DNA of 36,428 nt from an uncultured Pelagibacteraceae bacterium (GTDB lineage: Bacteria; Pseudomonadota; Alphaproteobacteria; Pelagibacterales; Pelagibacteraceae): positions 1 to 36,428 of the forward strand of contig CACKTW010000004.1 in assembly GCA_902603215.1 (NCBI GenBank). The letters are read 5' to 3'. This document shows positions 18,169 to 27,337 of this stretch, in pieces. A program made the translations under genes and the position numbers. The number at the start of each line of letters is the position of its first letter. The stretch's first letter is position 1. Under the pieces are notes generated by a model. The model did no database searches. It had not been told where the DNA came from and worked only from the letters and a program-made list of their open reading frames with translations.

Positions 18169-20600
18169 TATGCTCTTAATAGTTTATTTTCAGGATCGTA
18201 TGGACTCTCGTCCAAAATTGTAGCGTCGTGCATTTTTCCTAAAATATCAATTTTTAATTTTTGACCAGTTGTCGCAAGTTCAGGTTTGACCATACCTATA
18301 GCAATTGATTTATTTAATCTAAAGCCAAAATCACCTCCTGTTGCTCTTCCAACAACTTTTCCATTTTGATAAACAGGGTTATTTCCTAAAACATCTGCGT
18401 CGGATACATTGTGAACTTCCATAGTTACTAACTTGTTCTGAAAGCCTTTTTCTCTCCACTTGTTTAATGCATCTAAGCCAATAAATTTTCCTTTGTTAGG
18501 ATGTATAAATCTGTCTAAACCAGATTCGTAAGGCGAGTATTCAATGGACAACTCTGTGCCAACGAGTTTATAAGACTTTTCAACTCTTAAACTATTCATT
18601 GCTCTAATTCCAAAAGGTTTTAAACCAAGATCTTTTCCGTTTTCCATTAATTTATCAAATATGTGATTTTGATATTCTAATGGATGGTGAATTTCCCATC
18701 CCAATTCGCCAACAAAATTTACTCTTATAGCTGTACATGGGGCATATCCAATATCTACTTTCTTGGAACTTAGCCACTTAAAATTTTCATTAGAAAAATC
18801 ATCTTTTGAAACTTTTTTCATTAAATCTCTCGATTTAGGTCCTGCAACTACCAAAACGCCTATTGAATTTGTTAAATTTTCAAATTGAACTGACCCATCT
18901 TTTGGCATCCATTTTTGAATCCAGTCATGATCTAACCTTTGAAAAGCGCCAGCTGAAACTAAATAAAAACTATCTTCTGCTTCTTTCATTATTGTAAACT
19001 CAGAATGAACTCCTCCTTTTGTATTAAGAGCGTGACATAAATTTACTCTACCAATTTTTTTTGGAATTTTGTTTGCCACTAAATAGTCTAAAAATTCTTC
19101 TGCCTTTGGTCCTTTAATTCTACATTTTGCAAAAGCAGACATGTCTAAAAGACCCACATTTTCTTTTACATTTTTACATTCTTTTTCAACTGCTTTGAAC
19201 CATTTTGATCTTCTAAATGACCAATCATCTTTTTGTTCCATTCCATCTGTTGCAAAAAAATTTGCTCTTTCCCATCCAAACTTTTGTCCAAATACCGCTC
19301 CTAATTTTTTTAATCGATCATAACAAGGTGCTTGTCTTAATGGTCTTGCGGCTCCTCTTTCTTCATCAGGATAATGAATTATAAAAACGTTTCTATAAGC
19401 TTCTTCATTTTTTTCTTTTAAGTAAGATTTAGAACAATAATCTCCATATCTTCTTGGTTCTACTCCAAGCATATCTACTGTTGGCTCTCCATCTACAATC
19501 CATTCTGCTAGTTGCCAACCAGCTCCACCAGCAGCTGTAATACCAAAACTATGTCCTTCATTAATCCAAAAATTTTTTAATCCCCAAGCTGGTCCAACAA
19601 TTGGATTTCCATCTGGAGTATAACAAATTGCACCATTGTAAACTTTTTTAACTCCAACTTCTCCAAAAGCAGGAACACGGTGTATGGCTCCTTCAATATG
19701 AGGCGCAAGTCTATCTAAGTCTTCTTGAAATAATTCATATTCAGAATCTTTTGATGGACCATCAACATAACAACATGGTGCTCCATCTTCATAAGGTCCT
19801 AAAATTAATCCTCCAGCTTCTTCTCTCATATACCAACGACTATCACTATCTCTTAACACTCCCATTTCAGGAAGACCTTCTTTTTTTCTTTTTTGAATTT
19901 CAGGATGTGGTTCAGTAACTATATATTGATGTTCAACCGGTATTACTGGTATATCAAGACCAACCATTTTGCCCGTTTGTCTAGCAAAATTTCCTGAACA
20001 AGAAACAACATGCTCACATTCTATTGTTCCTTTATCAGTTTCTACTACCCAACCATCTTTGCTTTGTTTAATTCCTACTACTGCTGTATTTCTGTAAATT
20101 TCTGCTCCTTTGTTTCTTGCGCCCGTTGCAAGCGCTTGCGTTAAATCAGCTGGTTGGATATATCCATCTTCTGGGTGTTGAATTGCACCAATTAAATCTG
20201 AAGTATTACATAAAGGCCAAATTTCTTTTACTTGATCTGGAGTTAAAAATTTATATTTAACTCCAATAGTTTGAGCGACACCTGCATACTGATGATACTC
20301 GTCCATTCTATCTTTTGTGGTTGCTAATCTAATGTTTGATACAACGCTAAAGCCTACATTTTTTCCTGTTTCTTCTTCTAAAGTTTTATAAAAATCAACC
20401 GCATACTTATGAAGTTGTCCCACAGAGTAGCTCATATTGAATAATGGAAGTAATCCAGCTGCGTGCCATGTTGAGCCTGAAGTTAATTCTTTTCTTTCAA
20501 CCAAAACTACATCTGACCAACCTTTTTTCGCCAAATGATAAAGCATGCTAACTCCTACTGCTCCACCGCCAATTACGACCACTTTTGCTTTGCTTTTCAT
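18168..20600 (-). CDS. Dimethylglycine dehydrogenase-like protein (FAD oxidoreductase fused to GcvT-type THF domain)
   Basis: [49 protein letters not shown]-terminal GcvT region; adjacent to ETF/ETF-QO genes. Confidence 0.88.
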   Translation of the reverse strand: MKSKAKVVVIGGGAVGVSMLYHLAKKGWSDVVLVERKELTSGSTWHAAGLLPLFNMSYSVGQLHKYAVDFYKTLEEETGKNVGFSVVSNIRLATTKDRMDEYHQYAGVAQTIGVKYKFLTPDQVKEIWPLCNTSDLIGAIQHPEDGYIQPADLTQALATGARNKGAEIYRNTAVVGIKQSKDGWVVETDKGTIECEHVVSCSGNFARQTGKMVGLDIPVIPVEHQYIVTEPHPEIQKRKKEGLPEMGVLRDSDSRWYMREEAGGLILGPYEDGAPCCYVDGPSKDSEYELFQEDLDRLAPHIEGAIHRVPAFGEVGVKKVYNGAICYTPDGNPIVGPAWGLKNFWINEGHSFGITAAGGAGWQLAEWIVDGEPTVDMLGVEPRRYGDYCSKSYLKEKNEEAYRNVFIIHYPDEERGAARPLRQAPCYDRLKKLGAVFGQKFGWERANFFATDGMEQKDDWSFRRSKWFKAVEKECKNVKENVGLLDMSAFAKCRIKGPKAEEFLDYLVANKIPKKIGRVNLCHALNTKGGVHSEFTIMKEAEDSFYLVSAGAFQRLDHDWIQKWMPKDGSVQFENLTNSIGVLVVAGPKSRDLMKKVSKDDFSNENFKWLSSKKVDIGYAPCTAIRVNFVGELGWEIHHPLEYQNHIFDKLMENGKDLGLKPFGIRAMNSLRVEKSYKLVGTELSIEYSPYESGLDRFIHPNKGKFIGLDALNKWREKGFQNKLVTMEVHNVSDADVLGNNPVYQNGKVVGRATGGDFGFRLNKSIAIGMVKPELATTGQKLKIDILGKMHDATILDESPYDPENKLLRA

Positions 20601-20631
20601 TTATGAGATTCCTACTAGATTTTATAGATAA

Positions 20632-20649
20632 TTAAAGATTAATCTTTAA
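20632..20649. promoter_or_regulatory. 18-bp perfect palindrome in divergent promoter region (candidate operator)
   Basis: TTAAAGATTAATCTTTAA, perfect dyad, in the 58-bp gap between divergent ORFs. Confidence 0.6.
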
Positions 20650-20658
20650 ACAAATTTT

Positions 20659-21426
20659 ATGGACAGTTTGTGGGTACCCTGCTATATCCCGGAAAAAATG
20701 AACTTTTCTTTAGAAATTGGATTGAAATCAAACTTGGATGATTTGCCTAATATAAAAGATATTTATATTACCTTGTTACCCAATGAAGATTATAAAGATG
20801 TTGCTGCTAAAGCAACCCAGCTTGTTTCAAAAGGGTTTAATGCGGTCCCTCACTTTCCTGCGCGGTCTATTAAAAATTTAGAAAATTTAAAGGACTACTT
20901 AAATAGATGTAAAGATGGAGGTGTAAAACAAGCTCTGGTAATTGGCGGAGGAACGCAACCTATTGGAGATTTTCATTGCTCATTTCAATTACTTGAGACG
21001 GGACTTTTTGAAGGTCTGAAGATAGGAATTGCTGGACATCCAGAGGGATCTCCTGATATATCCGATTCTGATTTAGAAAAAGCTATGATTGATAAGAAAC
21101 CTTTCGCTGATTATATAGTGACTCAGTGGTTGATAAATCCAGATCCAATCAAAGAATACATACCTAAACAATCATTACCAGTACATGTGGGAATTACTGG
21201 GCCCATGAAAATTAGTAGTTTGCTAAAGTTTGCTACAATTGTTGGTGCAAAAAATTCCATTAATTTTATTAAATCAAATCCTATAAAAGCTTTTGATTTA
21301 CTGAAACCAAAAGAACCAAATGATTTAATTAATAAATTGAAAGATGTAGCAAGCAATTTTCATATTTATACATTTGGTAATTTGAAAACAACTAACAAAT
21401 GGTTAAAGGAGAATAACTATGCCTAA
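20659..21426 (+). CDS. Methylenetetrahydrofolate reductase family protein (short, divergent)
   Basis: FSLEIG (catalytic-Glu region), PHFPARSI, ALVIGGG, GIAGHPEGSP, and PVHVGITGP motifs match MetF fold; internal ATG at 20698 is an alternative start. Confidence 0.85.
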   Translation: MDSLWVPCYIPEKMNFSLEIGLKSNLDDLPNIKDIYITLLPNEDYKDVAAKATQLVSKGFNAVPHFPARSIKNLENLKDYLNRCKDGGVKQALVIGGGTQPIGDFHCSFQLLETGLFEGLKIGIAGHPEGSPDISDSDLEKAMIDKKPFADYIVTQWLINPDPIKEYIPKQSLPVHVGITGPMKISSLLKFATIVGAKNSINFIKSNPIKAFDLLKPKEPNDLINKLKDVASNFHIYTFGNLKTTNKWLKENNYA

Positions 21427-22846
21427 AAAAAAGAAAAAAGCCAAAAAAAATAAAACTAAAAAAATTAAATCAGTTTCATTCAAAAATGAAAAAGTAAATT
21501 ACGATAAGGTAAAACATACGCTGTCAGTAGATCAATCAGATAGACATGTTCCTTACAATCTAAGACAGAGTGGTCCAACAAAAGTTGAAATGTTAATTTC
21601 AACAAGAGTACGAAAATCTCCTTATTGGCATCTTTCAATGAAAGCAGGATGTTGGAGAGCCACTATTTACAATCGAGTATATCATCCAAGGGGTTATGTA
21701 AAACCTGAAAAAGGTGGGGCTATGGTTGAATATGCAGCAATTAAAAATCATGTAACAATGTGGAACGTGGCTGTTGAAAGACAAATTCGCGTCAAAGGAC
21801 CAGATGCAGAAAAATTTACAGACTATGTGATTACAAGAGATGCAACAAAAATTTCAACAATGAGAGGTCGTTACGTTATTCTTTGCAATAATAAAGGTGG
21901 CGTATTAAATGACCCAGTTTTATTAAGAGTAGCTGATGATGAATTTTGGTTTAGCTTGTCAGATTCTGATATCGGTTTTTATTTACAAGGTGTTAATGCT
22001 GACAAAAGATTCAATGTTGAAATAGATGAAATTGATACATGTCCGGTACAAATTCAAGGACCAAAATCAAAAGCATTAATGAATGATTTAATTGGAGATC
22101 AAGTTGATTTAGATAATATGCCTTTTTATGGTTTAGCAGAAGCTAAGGTAGGAGGCAGAAGCTGTGTGATTTCTCAATCAGGATTTTCTGGTGAAGCCGG
22201 ATATGAAATTTACCTTCGTAATGCAACTTTATATGCAGAAGATATGTGGAATGCTGTGCTTAAAGCTGGAAAAAAACATAAATTGATGGTTATTGCTCCA
22301 GCTCACCACAGAAGAATTCAAGCCGGAATATTATCTTGGGGTCAGGATATGGATCAAGAGCATAATCCTTTTCAGTGCAATTTAGGCTATCAAGTTTCTT
22401 TATCTGGAAAAGGTCAATGGAATAAAACAACTGATTATGTCGGCAAAGAAGCTTTAGAGAAAATGAAGGATCAAATTAGCAATGGTAGCAAACCTTACAA
22501 ACTTCAACTTGTAGGCTTAGAATTAGGTGGAAAACCTATCGAGGAATATGCTCCGGACTTCTGGTTAATATCAAATGCCAAAGGGGGTAAGCCAGTTGGC
22601 TACATTACTTCACCTTGGTATCACCCAGAAAAGAAAAAAAATATTGCTATGGGTTACGTTCCTTATGAAGGACATAAAAACGCTAAAGGATTTCCGATTG
22701 GAAATTTTGGTAAAAAATATAAAGTTCATTTACCAAAAAAATATTCCAAAAATCCAGTTAAAGCAGTGGTTGTTCCGATTCCATTTACACAGTCTTTCAA
22801 TGCGAATACTCGAGAGTCAGAAGTTCTAGCTGTTTTAAATAAATAG
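21419..22846 (+). CDS. GcvT/DmdA-like THF-dependent methyltransferase with Lys-rich N-terminal extension
   Basis: ISTRVRKSPYWHLSMKAGCWRATIYNRVYHPRG, WNVAVERQIRVKGPDA, LNDPVLLRVADDEFWFSLSDSDIGFY resemble DmdA; overlaps MTHFR by 8 nt. Confidence 0.85.
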   Translation: MPKKKKKAKKNKTKKIKSVSFKNEKVNYDKVKHTLSVDQSDRHVPYNLRQSGPTKVEMLISTRVRKSPYWHLSMKAGCWRATIYNRVYHPRGYVKPEKGGAMVEYAAIKNHVTMWNVAVERQIRVKGPDAEKFTDYVITRDATKISTMRGRYVILCNNKGGVLNDPVLLRVADDEFWFSLSDSDIGFYLQGVNADKRFNVEIDEIDTCPVQIQGPKSKALMNDLIGDQVDLDNMPFYGLAEAKVGGRSCVISQSGFSGEAGYEIYLRNATLYAEDMWNAVLKAGKKHKLMVIAPAHHRRIQAGILSWGQDMDQEHNPFQCNLGYQVSLSGKGQWNKTTDYVGKEALEKMKDQISNGSKPYKLQLVGLELGGKPIEEYAPDFWLISNAKGGKPVGYITSPWYHPEKKKNIAMGYVPYEGHKNAKGFPIGNFGKKYKVHLPKKYSKNPVKAVVVPIPFTQSFNANTRESEVLAVLNK

Positions 22847-22860
22847 TTAAAAAAATTAAT

Positions 22861-22890
22861 AAAACAGGGGATTAGTCTTCCCCCTGTTTT
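22861..22890. terminator. Likely (possibly bidirectional) intrinsic terminator
   Basis: Perfect 10-bp stem AAAACAGGGG (22861-22870) / CCCCTGTTTT (22881-22890), loop ATTAGTCTTC; 15 nt downstream of the GcvT-like stop. Confidence 0.8.
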
Positions 22891-22912
22891 ATGGTACCAT
22901 TCTTCCCTGTTT

Positions 22913-23485
22913 ATGAATTATATAAAACCAATGTTTAATCAATTGATTGATTATATCTATAGATCTATTAAGCTTGATAGATCTCTTTATGGAAATCCTG
23001 AAAATTTCCATGATTTATCAATTTTTTATGCCGCTATAATAATAATTTTAAATGCTGTTGCTGGGGTGATAGCTGCAACTGTAATAGCTGCAAATACCAA
23101 TTACAGTCCGGCAACAGATATTGTGTCAGTAACTGTACAAACAATTCTGGATTGGGCAGTTTTGTCTATTCTTCTATATATAATTGGAACAAAAATATTT
23201 CATGAATCTGATACTAAAGCAGACTTAAAAAAAGTTTTTACTGTTGTGGGATTTGCTCATTCGCCAGGTTTACTAAAAATTATCGTTGTTGTAATACCCG
23301 GTTTAAATTTTAAGCTAATAATGACATTTGTATTTTTTACTTTTTTTTGGTTTATTGCTTCACTAACGATTGGAATTAAGGAAGCCTTAAATTTTAAAAG
23401 TGACATGAAATCTTTTGGCGTAATACTAATAGCCTTTTTGATAATTGGGTTTATAATTTCTTTTATTTTATTATTTTATTTGTAG
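22913..23485 (+). CDS. YIP1-family membrane protein
   Basis: Multiple TM helices, AHSPGLLKIIVVVIPGLNF and FWFIASLTIGIKEALNF typical of Yip1-domain proteins. Confidence 0.75.
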   Translation: MNYIKPMFNQLIDYIYRSIKLDRSLYGNPENFHDLSIFYAAIIIILNAVAGVIAATVIAANTNYSPATDIVSVTVQTILDWAVLSILLYIIGTKIFHESDTKADLKKVFTVVGFAHSPGLLKIIVVVIPGLNFKLIMTFVFFTFFWFIASLTIGIKEALNFKSDMKSFGVILIAFLIIGFIISFILLFYL

Positions 23486-23488
23486 AGT

Positions 23489-24100
23489 CTAATCATTATC
23501 TGTTAATCCAGCTCCTGCGGCTGTCTTCTTTAGGTCGTCAGACTCATCCACGAAAGTCTCTTCTGAAAGTTTATACAATTCTTTCCAGTCTTGCTCCGAA
23601 AAAGAATTTTTATTTTCTATAAATTCTATATTTACTACTTTTGCTTTGGATTGAGTTTGTTTTTCAATATTTTTTGAAAAAATAGATTTATCAAAATTTA
23701 ACAAGAAGTTTGAATTGTCAAATTGAACTAATATTTTTTTACTCATTATCTCAGATGCTCTGCTAATAAAAGGAAGCATAAGCAAAGGGTAGTTTACGTT
23801 ATAAAATTTAAGAGATTTTAATTTTTCTAGCTCCAAACAACGATCTAAAAAGGCTACGCCCGAATAAATGGGACATAATTCTTTATCATCAGTTTTATTT
23901 TCCTTTTCTATTTTTGTTATTTTTGCTGGATGTTTTTTCTTAATTTTTTTTAAATATTGATTGAGATTTATAATCCCCGGCAAACCAAATAATTCTAAAC
24001 TTCTTATTGATTTTCCTATTTCTTCTGCAACTCCCCATGAAAAACCTGCAGCTTTCGAAGCTCTTTTTGTAGTCGTTTCAATTTCGCTAAAAGTTATCAT
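23489..24100 (-). CDS. DUF3726-like hypothetical protein
   Basis: TKRASKAAGFSWGVAEEIGKSIRSLELFGLPGI N-terminus; last gene of sox-linked operon. Confidence 0.65.
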   Translation of the reverse strand: MITFSEIETTTKRASKAAGFSWGVAEEIGKSIRSLELFGLPGIINLNQYLKKIKKKHPAKITKIEKENKTDDKELCPIYSGVAFLDRCLELEKLKSLKFYNVNYPLLMLPFISRASEIMSKKILVQFDNSNFLLNFDKSIFSKNIEKQTQSKAKVVNIEFIENKNSFSEQDWKELYKLSEETFVDESDDLKKTAAGAGLTDND

Positions 24101-24102
24101 AA

Positions 24103-25773
24103 TTAATTAAGTGAGTTATATATCCATGTATCATCTGAATTTTTTAATTCATGAGATAATGGAGCTCCTTGATACATATTTATTCTAAGCCATTTATCTG
24201 ATCTTGGATCAAACTTAACTGCTCCAAAAAATGAAAGTTTTAAGCGAAGCATATCTATGGGCATTAATGAAGCTCCAATTGTATTATCTTGAATTTCTGA
24301 ATAAGGGAATTGATCAGTTATAAAAGCTCTTCTAACAACATGTCTCAAATCATCATTATTTAATAAAAAATCTGCAACTGTTTTTGATTGATTTGTTTTT
24401 AATATTCTTTCGTAAAGTTGTTTTATATCTCTTGCGATTGCCAAGGGTTGTTCTAATTCAGCGCCTTGTTCTTCATATCTGTTAGCAACTCTAGGCTCTT
24501 CTTTGTTTTTTGATATAAACCAGAAATTGGTAATACTATTTTTTTCCTTAAAATTAATTTTGATAATTGATTGATATTTCTTTTCTAAGATTATTTTAAG
24601 TTCTGAAATTTTCCTATGACCTGGAATGCTAAAGTAACGCTCTTCCTCTGAGCTCATATTATTAATTAAAGGATCTATAATTTTATCATAAGGTTCCATC
24701 ATCATAGAAACTATATATTCAACGCATTCTTCATTAAGATTTTTTTCTACCCAAAGATAGATTGTATTCCACAAATATTTTATCTTAATTGAACAATCTT
24801 TTTCTATAAATTTATCAAATTTAATTAAATCAGATTTTAGAGAATTAATTTTTTTATTTTGATATTCGCTATCTGTTAGCCATGTACCAATAATTGCTTT
24901 AGATTTAGTAAGACAATTTTTGAAAAAAATAAATTCATCATTATTCACAACCTTGATAGATCTAATCTCCTTTAACGCCTTTTCTCTACTATAAATCCAT
25001 TTATGTAAAAGTGTTGGATGATTAACAATAAAAGGTGCCATTCCTAACCCTGTTGAATTTCCTATTCCTAAACTTCTTGCAATGTTTTCATCAAGTTGAA
25101 CTGCTTTGTCAGGATTTTTATTTTTGGCTATATGATTAACTTGATCAAAAGTAAACTGACGAACCAGATACACCAGCATCATTTCTAGCCTGAATGGCCC
25201 ATAAACTTCTTTTCTATTTTTAATTCTAAAACGATCAGCTAATCCAAATTTCCCTGATCCATAAACAGCTGTAGTTCTATACAAATAACCTACTTTGTTT
25301 AATAAATTTCTATCTGGTTGTTTGCCTTCACTTAATGAGTTAACAACATGATCAAAAACTCTTACTGACTTATTGGCCCTTGATAATGTAAGTTCTTTGT
25401 AAGACATTCTGCCAATTTCTTGTTTGGGAACGTTTTCTTTAAGTCGGTTTATATCTTCTTGAGTTGGAGCTCCATCATGCAAAACAAAAGCAGTATCCCA
25501 TTTTGTAGCTATTACTCTATCTGATCGTTCGTTTGGATTTATATATTGAGAAAAACATATCAAAGAATAATTTCTTTTATTTTTCTCAAATGAATATACC
25601 GCTACTCCATAACCGCCTTTGTCTAGTTTAAATATGTTTCTTTTGTATTCCCAATCCTTAAATTCTCTAATAAAGCTTCTCAAAAATGAAAGTTTAGATT
25701 GATGAAACGATCCTAGTCTAGAAAGTTTCATTACTTCATTTGGATCTCTAAGTTTTATATTTATTTTGCTCAA
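24103..25773 (-). CDS. Conserved hypothetical protein, 556 aa, no recognised domain
   Basis: Long ORF, TTG start overlapping previous gene by 4 nt (TTGA); no motif I recognise. Confidence 0.8.
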   Translation of the reverse strand: MSKINIKLRDPNEVMKLSRLGSFHQSKLSFLRSFIREFKDWEYKRNIFKLDKGGYGVAVYSFEKNKRNYSLICFSQYINPNERSDRVIATKWDTAFVLHDGAPTQEDINRLKENVPKQEIGRMSYKELTLSRANKSVRVFDHVVNSLSEGKQPDRNLLNKVGYLYRTTAVYGSGKFGLADRFRIKNRKEVYGPFRLEMMLVYLVRQFTFDQVNHIAKNKNPDKAVQLDENIARSLGIGNSTGLGMAPFIVNHPTLLHKWIYSREKALKEIRSIKVVNNDEFIFFKNCLTKSKAIIGTWLTDSEYQNKKINSLKSDLIKFDKFIEKDCSIKIKYLWNTIYLWVEKNLNEECVEYIVSMMMEPYDKIIDPLINNMSSEEERYFSIPGHRKISELKIILEKKYQSIIKINFKEKNSITNFWFISKNKEEPRVANRYEEQGAELEQPLAIARDIKQLYERILKTNQSKTVADFLLNNDDLRHVVRRAFITDQFPYSEIQDNTIGASLMPIDMLRLKLSFFGAVKFDPRSDKWLRINMYQGAPLSHELKNSDDTWIYNSLN

Positions 25774-26753
25774 GCGCTTATCCCTTGGTAAAAATTATAC
25801 CAATTATTTCCTAGTATGTCATTTACCTCAGTATCTTTGAATCCAACTTTTTTTAGTCCTAATTCTAAGTTCTTAAATCCTCTTGCATCTTTAAACCAAT
25901 CTGGCTGTTTGGGAAAACTGGCATCTGAAGGGCTTCCTTCTCCGTAATCCTTTCCTTTGGTCCATTTGCCATTTCTCATCCAGTCGACTACAGAATCTGG
26001 ATGTCCAATACAAAGATCTGATCCTATTCCAATATGTTTAACACCTATAAGATCAGCAGTTTTTGCGGCCATTTCACAAAAACTTTCTAGGCTACAATTT
26101 GATTTATCTTTTAAATGATGAGGATATAAAGAAAGACCTATCATTCCTCCCGAGTCTGCTAATGCTTTTAAAACTTCATTTGATTTATTTCTTTTTGCGG
26201 AAAACCAAAATGATGGGTTGGCATGCGTAATTGCTATCGGTTTGGAAGATGCTTCAATTGCATCTAATGTAGATTTTTCTGCTGAGTGAGACATATCTAC
26301 CACAACACCTAATCTATTCATTTCTTTGATAACTTCTTTTCCCATTCTTGTAACTCCACTATCATTTTTTTCATAACAGCCCGTGGCCAATAAAGATTGA
26401 TTATTATAAGTTAACTGCATAAAAATTATTCCTAATTTATAAATTTCCTCAACTAGCCCAATATTATCTCCAATGGGTGAGCAGTTTTGAAAACCAAAAA
26501 AAACTGCTGTCTTTTTTTCTTTATGCGCTTTTTCTATATCTTTAAATGTTTTTCCGTGGAAAATTAAATCTTTAAAATTTTTAAAATGCTTGTTCCAAAT
26601 GCTTATATTTTTTTCTACTTCACTAAAATCTTCATGATAAGCAATTGTAACATGTATTGCATCTAATTTTGCTTCTCGATTAATTTTAAAAATCTCTTTA
26701 GACCAGTTGCAATATTGTAAATTATCTATTCTATAATTTTTTTTTTCACTCAT
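25770..26753 (-). CDS. M19 (membrane dipeptidase) family protein with degenerate metal site
   Basis: VVVDMSHSAEKSTLDAIEASSKPIAITHANP...HIGIGSDLCIG; canonical DGHND replaced by DNLQYCNW. Confidence 0.88.
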   Translation of the reverse strand: MSEKKNYRIDNLQYCNWSKEIFKINREAKLDAIHVTIAYHEDFSEVEKNISIWNKHFKNFKDLIFHGKTFKDIEKAHKEKKTAVFFGFQNCSPIGDNIGLVEEIYKLGIIFMQLTYNNQSLLATGCYEKNDSGVTRMGKEVIKEMNRLGVVVDMSHSAEKSTLDAIEASSKPIAITHANPSFWFSAKRNKSNEVLKALADSGGMIGLSLYPHHLKDKSNCSLESFCEMAAKTADLIGVKHIGIGSDLCIGHPDSVVDWMRNGKWTKGKDYGEGSPSDASFPKQPDWFKDARGFKNLELGLKKVGFKDTEVNDILGNNWYNFYQGISA

Positions 26754-27337
26754 AAATTTTTATAACCATATTCTAAGCAAGAATCTGTAATACTATCATA
26801 AAGAGACTCTCCAAAGCTTCTAAGAGCAAATAATCTTATTTTATTTGGATTATCATTAATCATATCAATAGTAATTGATATGCCATGAAATACTGAATTT
26901 AAACAACTATCTTTTTTTAATTCATCAAAATTAAATGGACATCCCTTTTTTAATATTTCTTTAGAATTTTCTCCCTCTAGTTCAATAATAGCTCTTGAAT
27001 GAGATAGGTCTGTAATTGCAAAATCAGTTTCCTTTAATGATTCAAAAATATTTTTTAATAAATCTTTTTTTCTTGAAATCAGCAGCCAATTTTTTGGACC
27101 AACCCATAAAATTCTAGTATCATTATTACAGGCTACTTTTAATGATTCATTATTGAAAACTAGCCCATCTACTTTAATATTGTGTACTGAAATAAGTGAA
27201 TTCTTATATTGAGCTATTTGTAAAATTAAAAAATCTTTTTCTTCTGAAATTTTAATCAATTTATCTTCATTTTTATTCTCATAATCTCCAAAAAGACCTT
27301 TTTTATGGACTTTTTCTAAGGCTGAACTATTTGTCAT
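26750..27337 (-). CDS. soxG: Sarcosine oxidase gamma subunit
   Basis: Position after soxA with ATGA overlap; WVGPKNWLLIS, AITDLSHSRAIIELEGENSKEILKKGCPFNF. Confidence 0.9.
   Translation of the reverse strand: MTNSSALEKVHKKGLFGDYENKNEDKLIKISEEKDFLILQIAQYKNSLISVHNIKVDGLVFNNESLKVACNNDTRILWVGPKNWLLISRKKDLLKNIFESLKETDFAITDLSHSRAIIELEGENSKEILKKGCPFNFDELKKDSCLNSVFHGISITIDMINDNPNKIRLFALRSFGESLYDSITDSCLEYGYKNL

Noticed and set aside
22575-22829. Frame-shifted ORF inside the DmdA-like gene
   Set aside because: Same-strand alternate frame of a conserved gene; no SD or family match.
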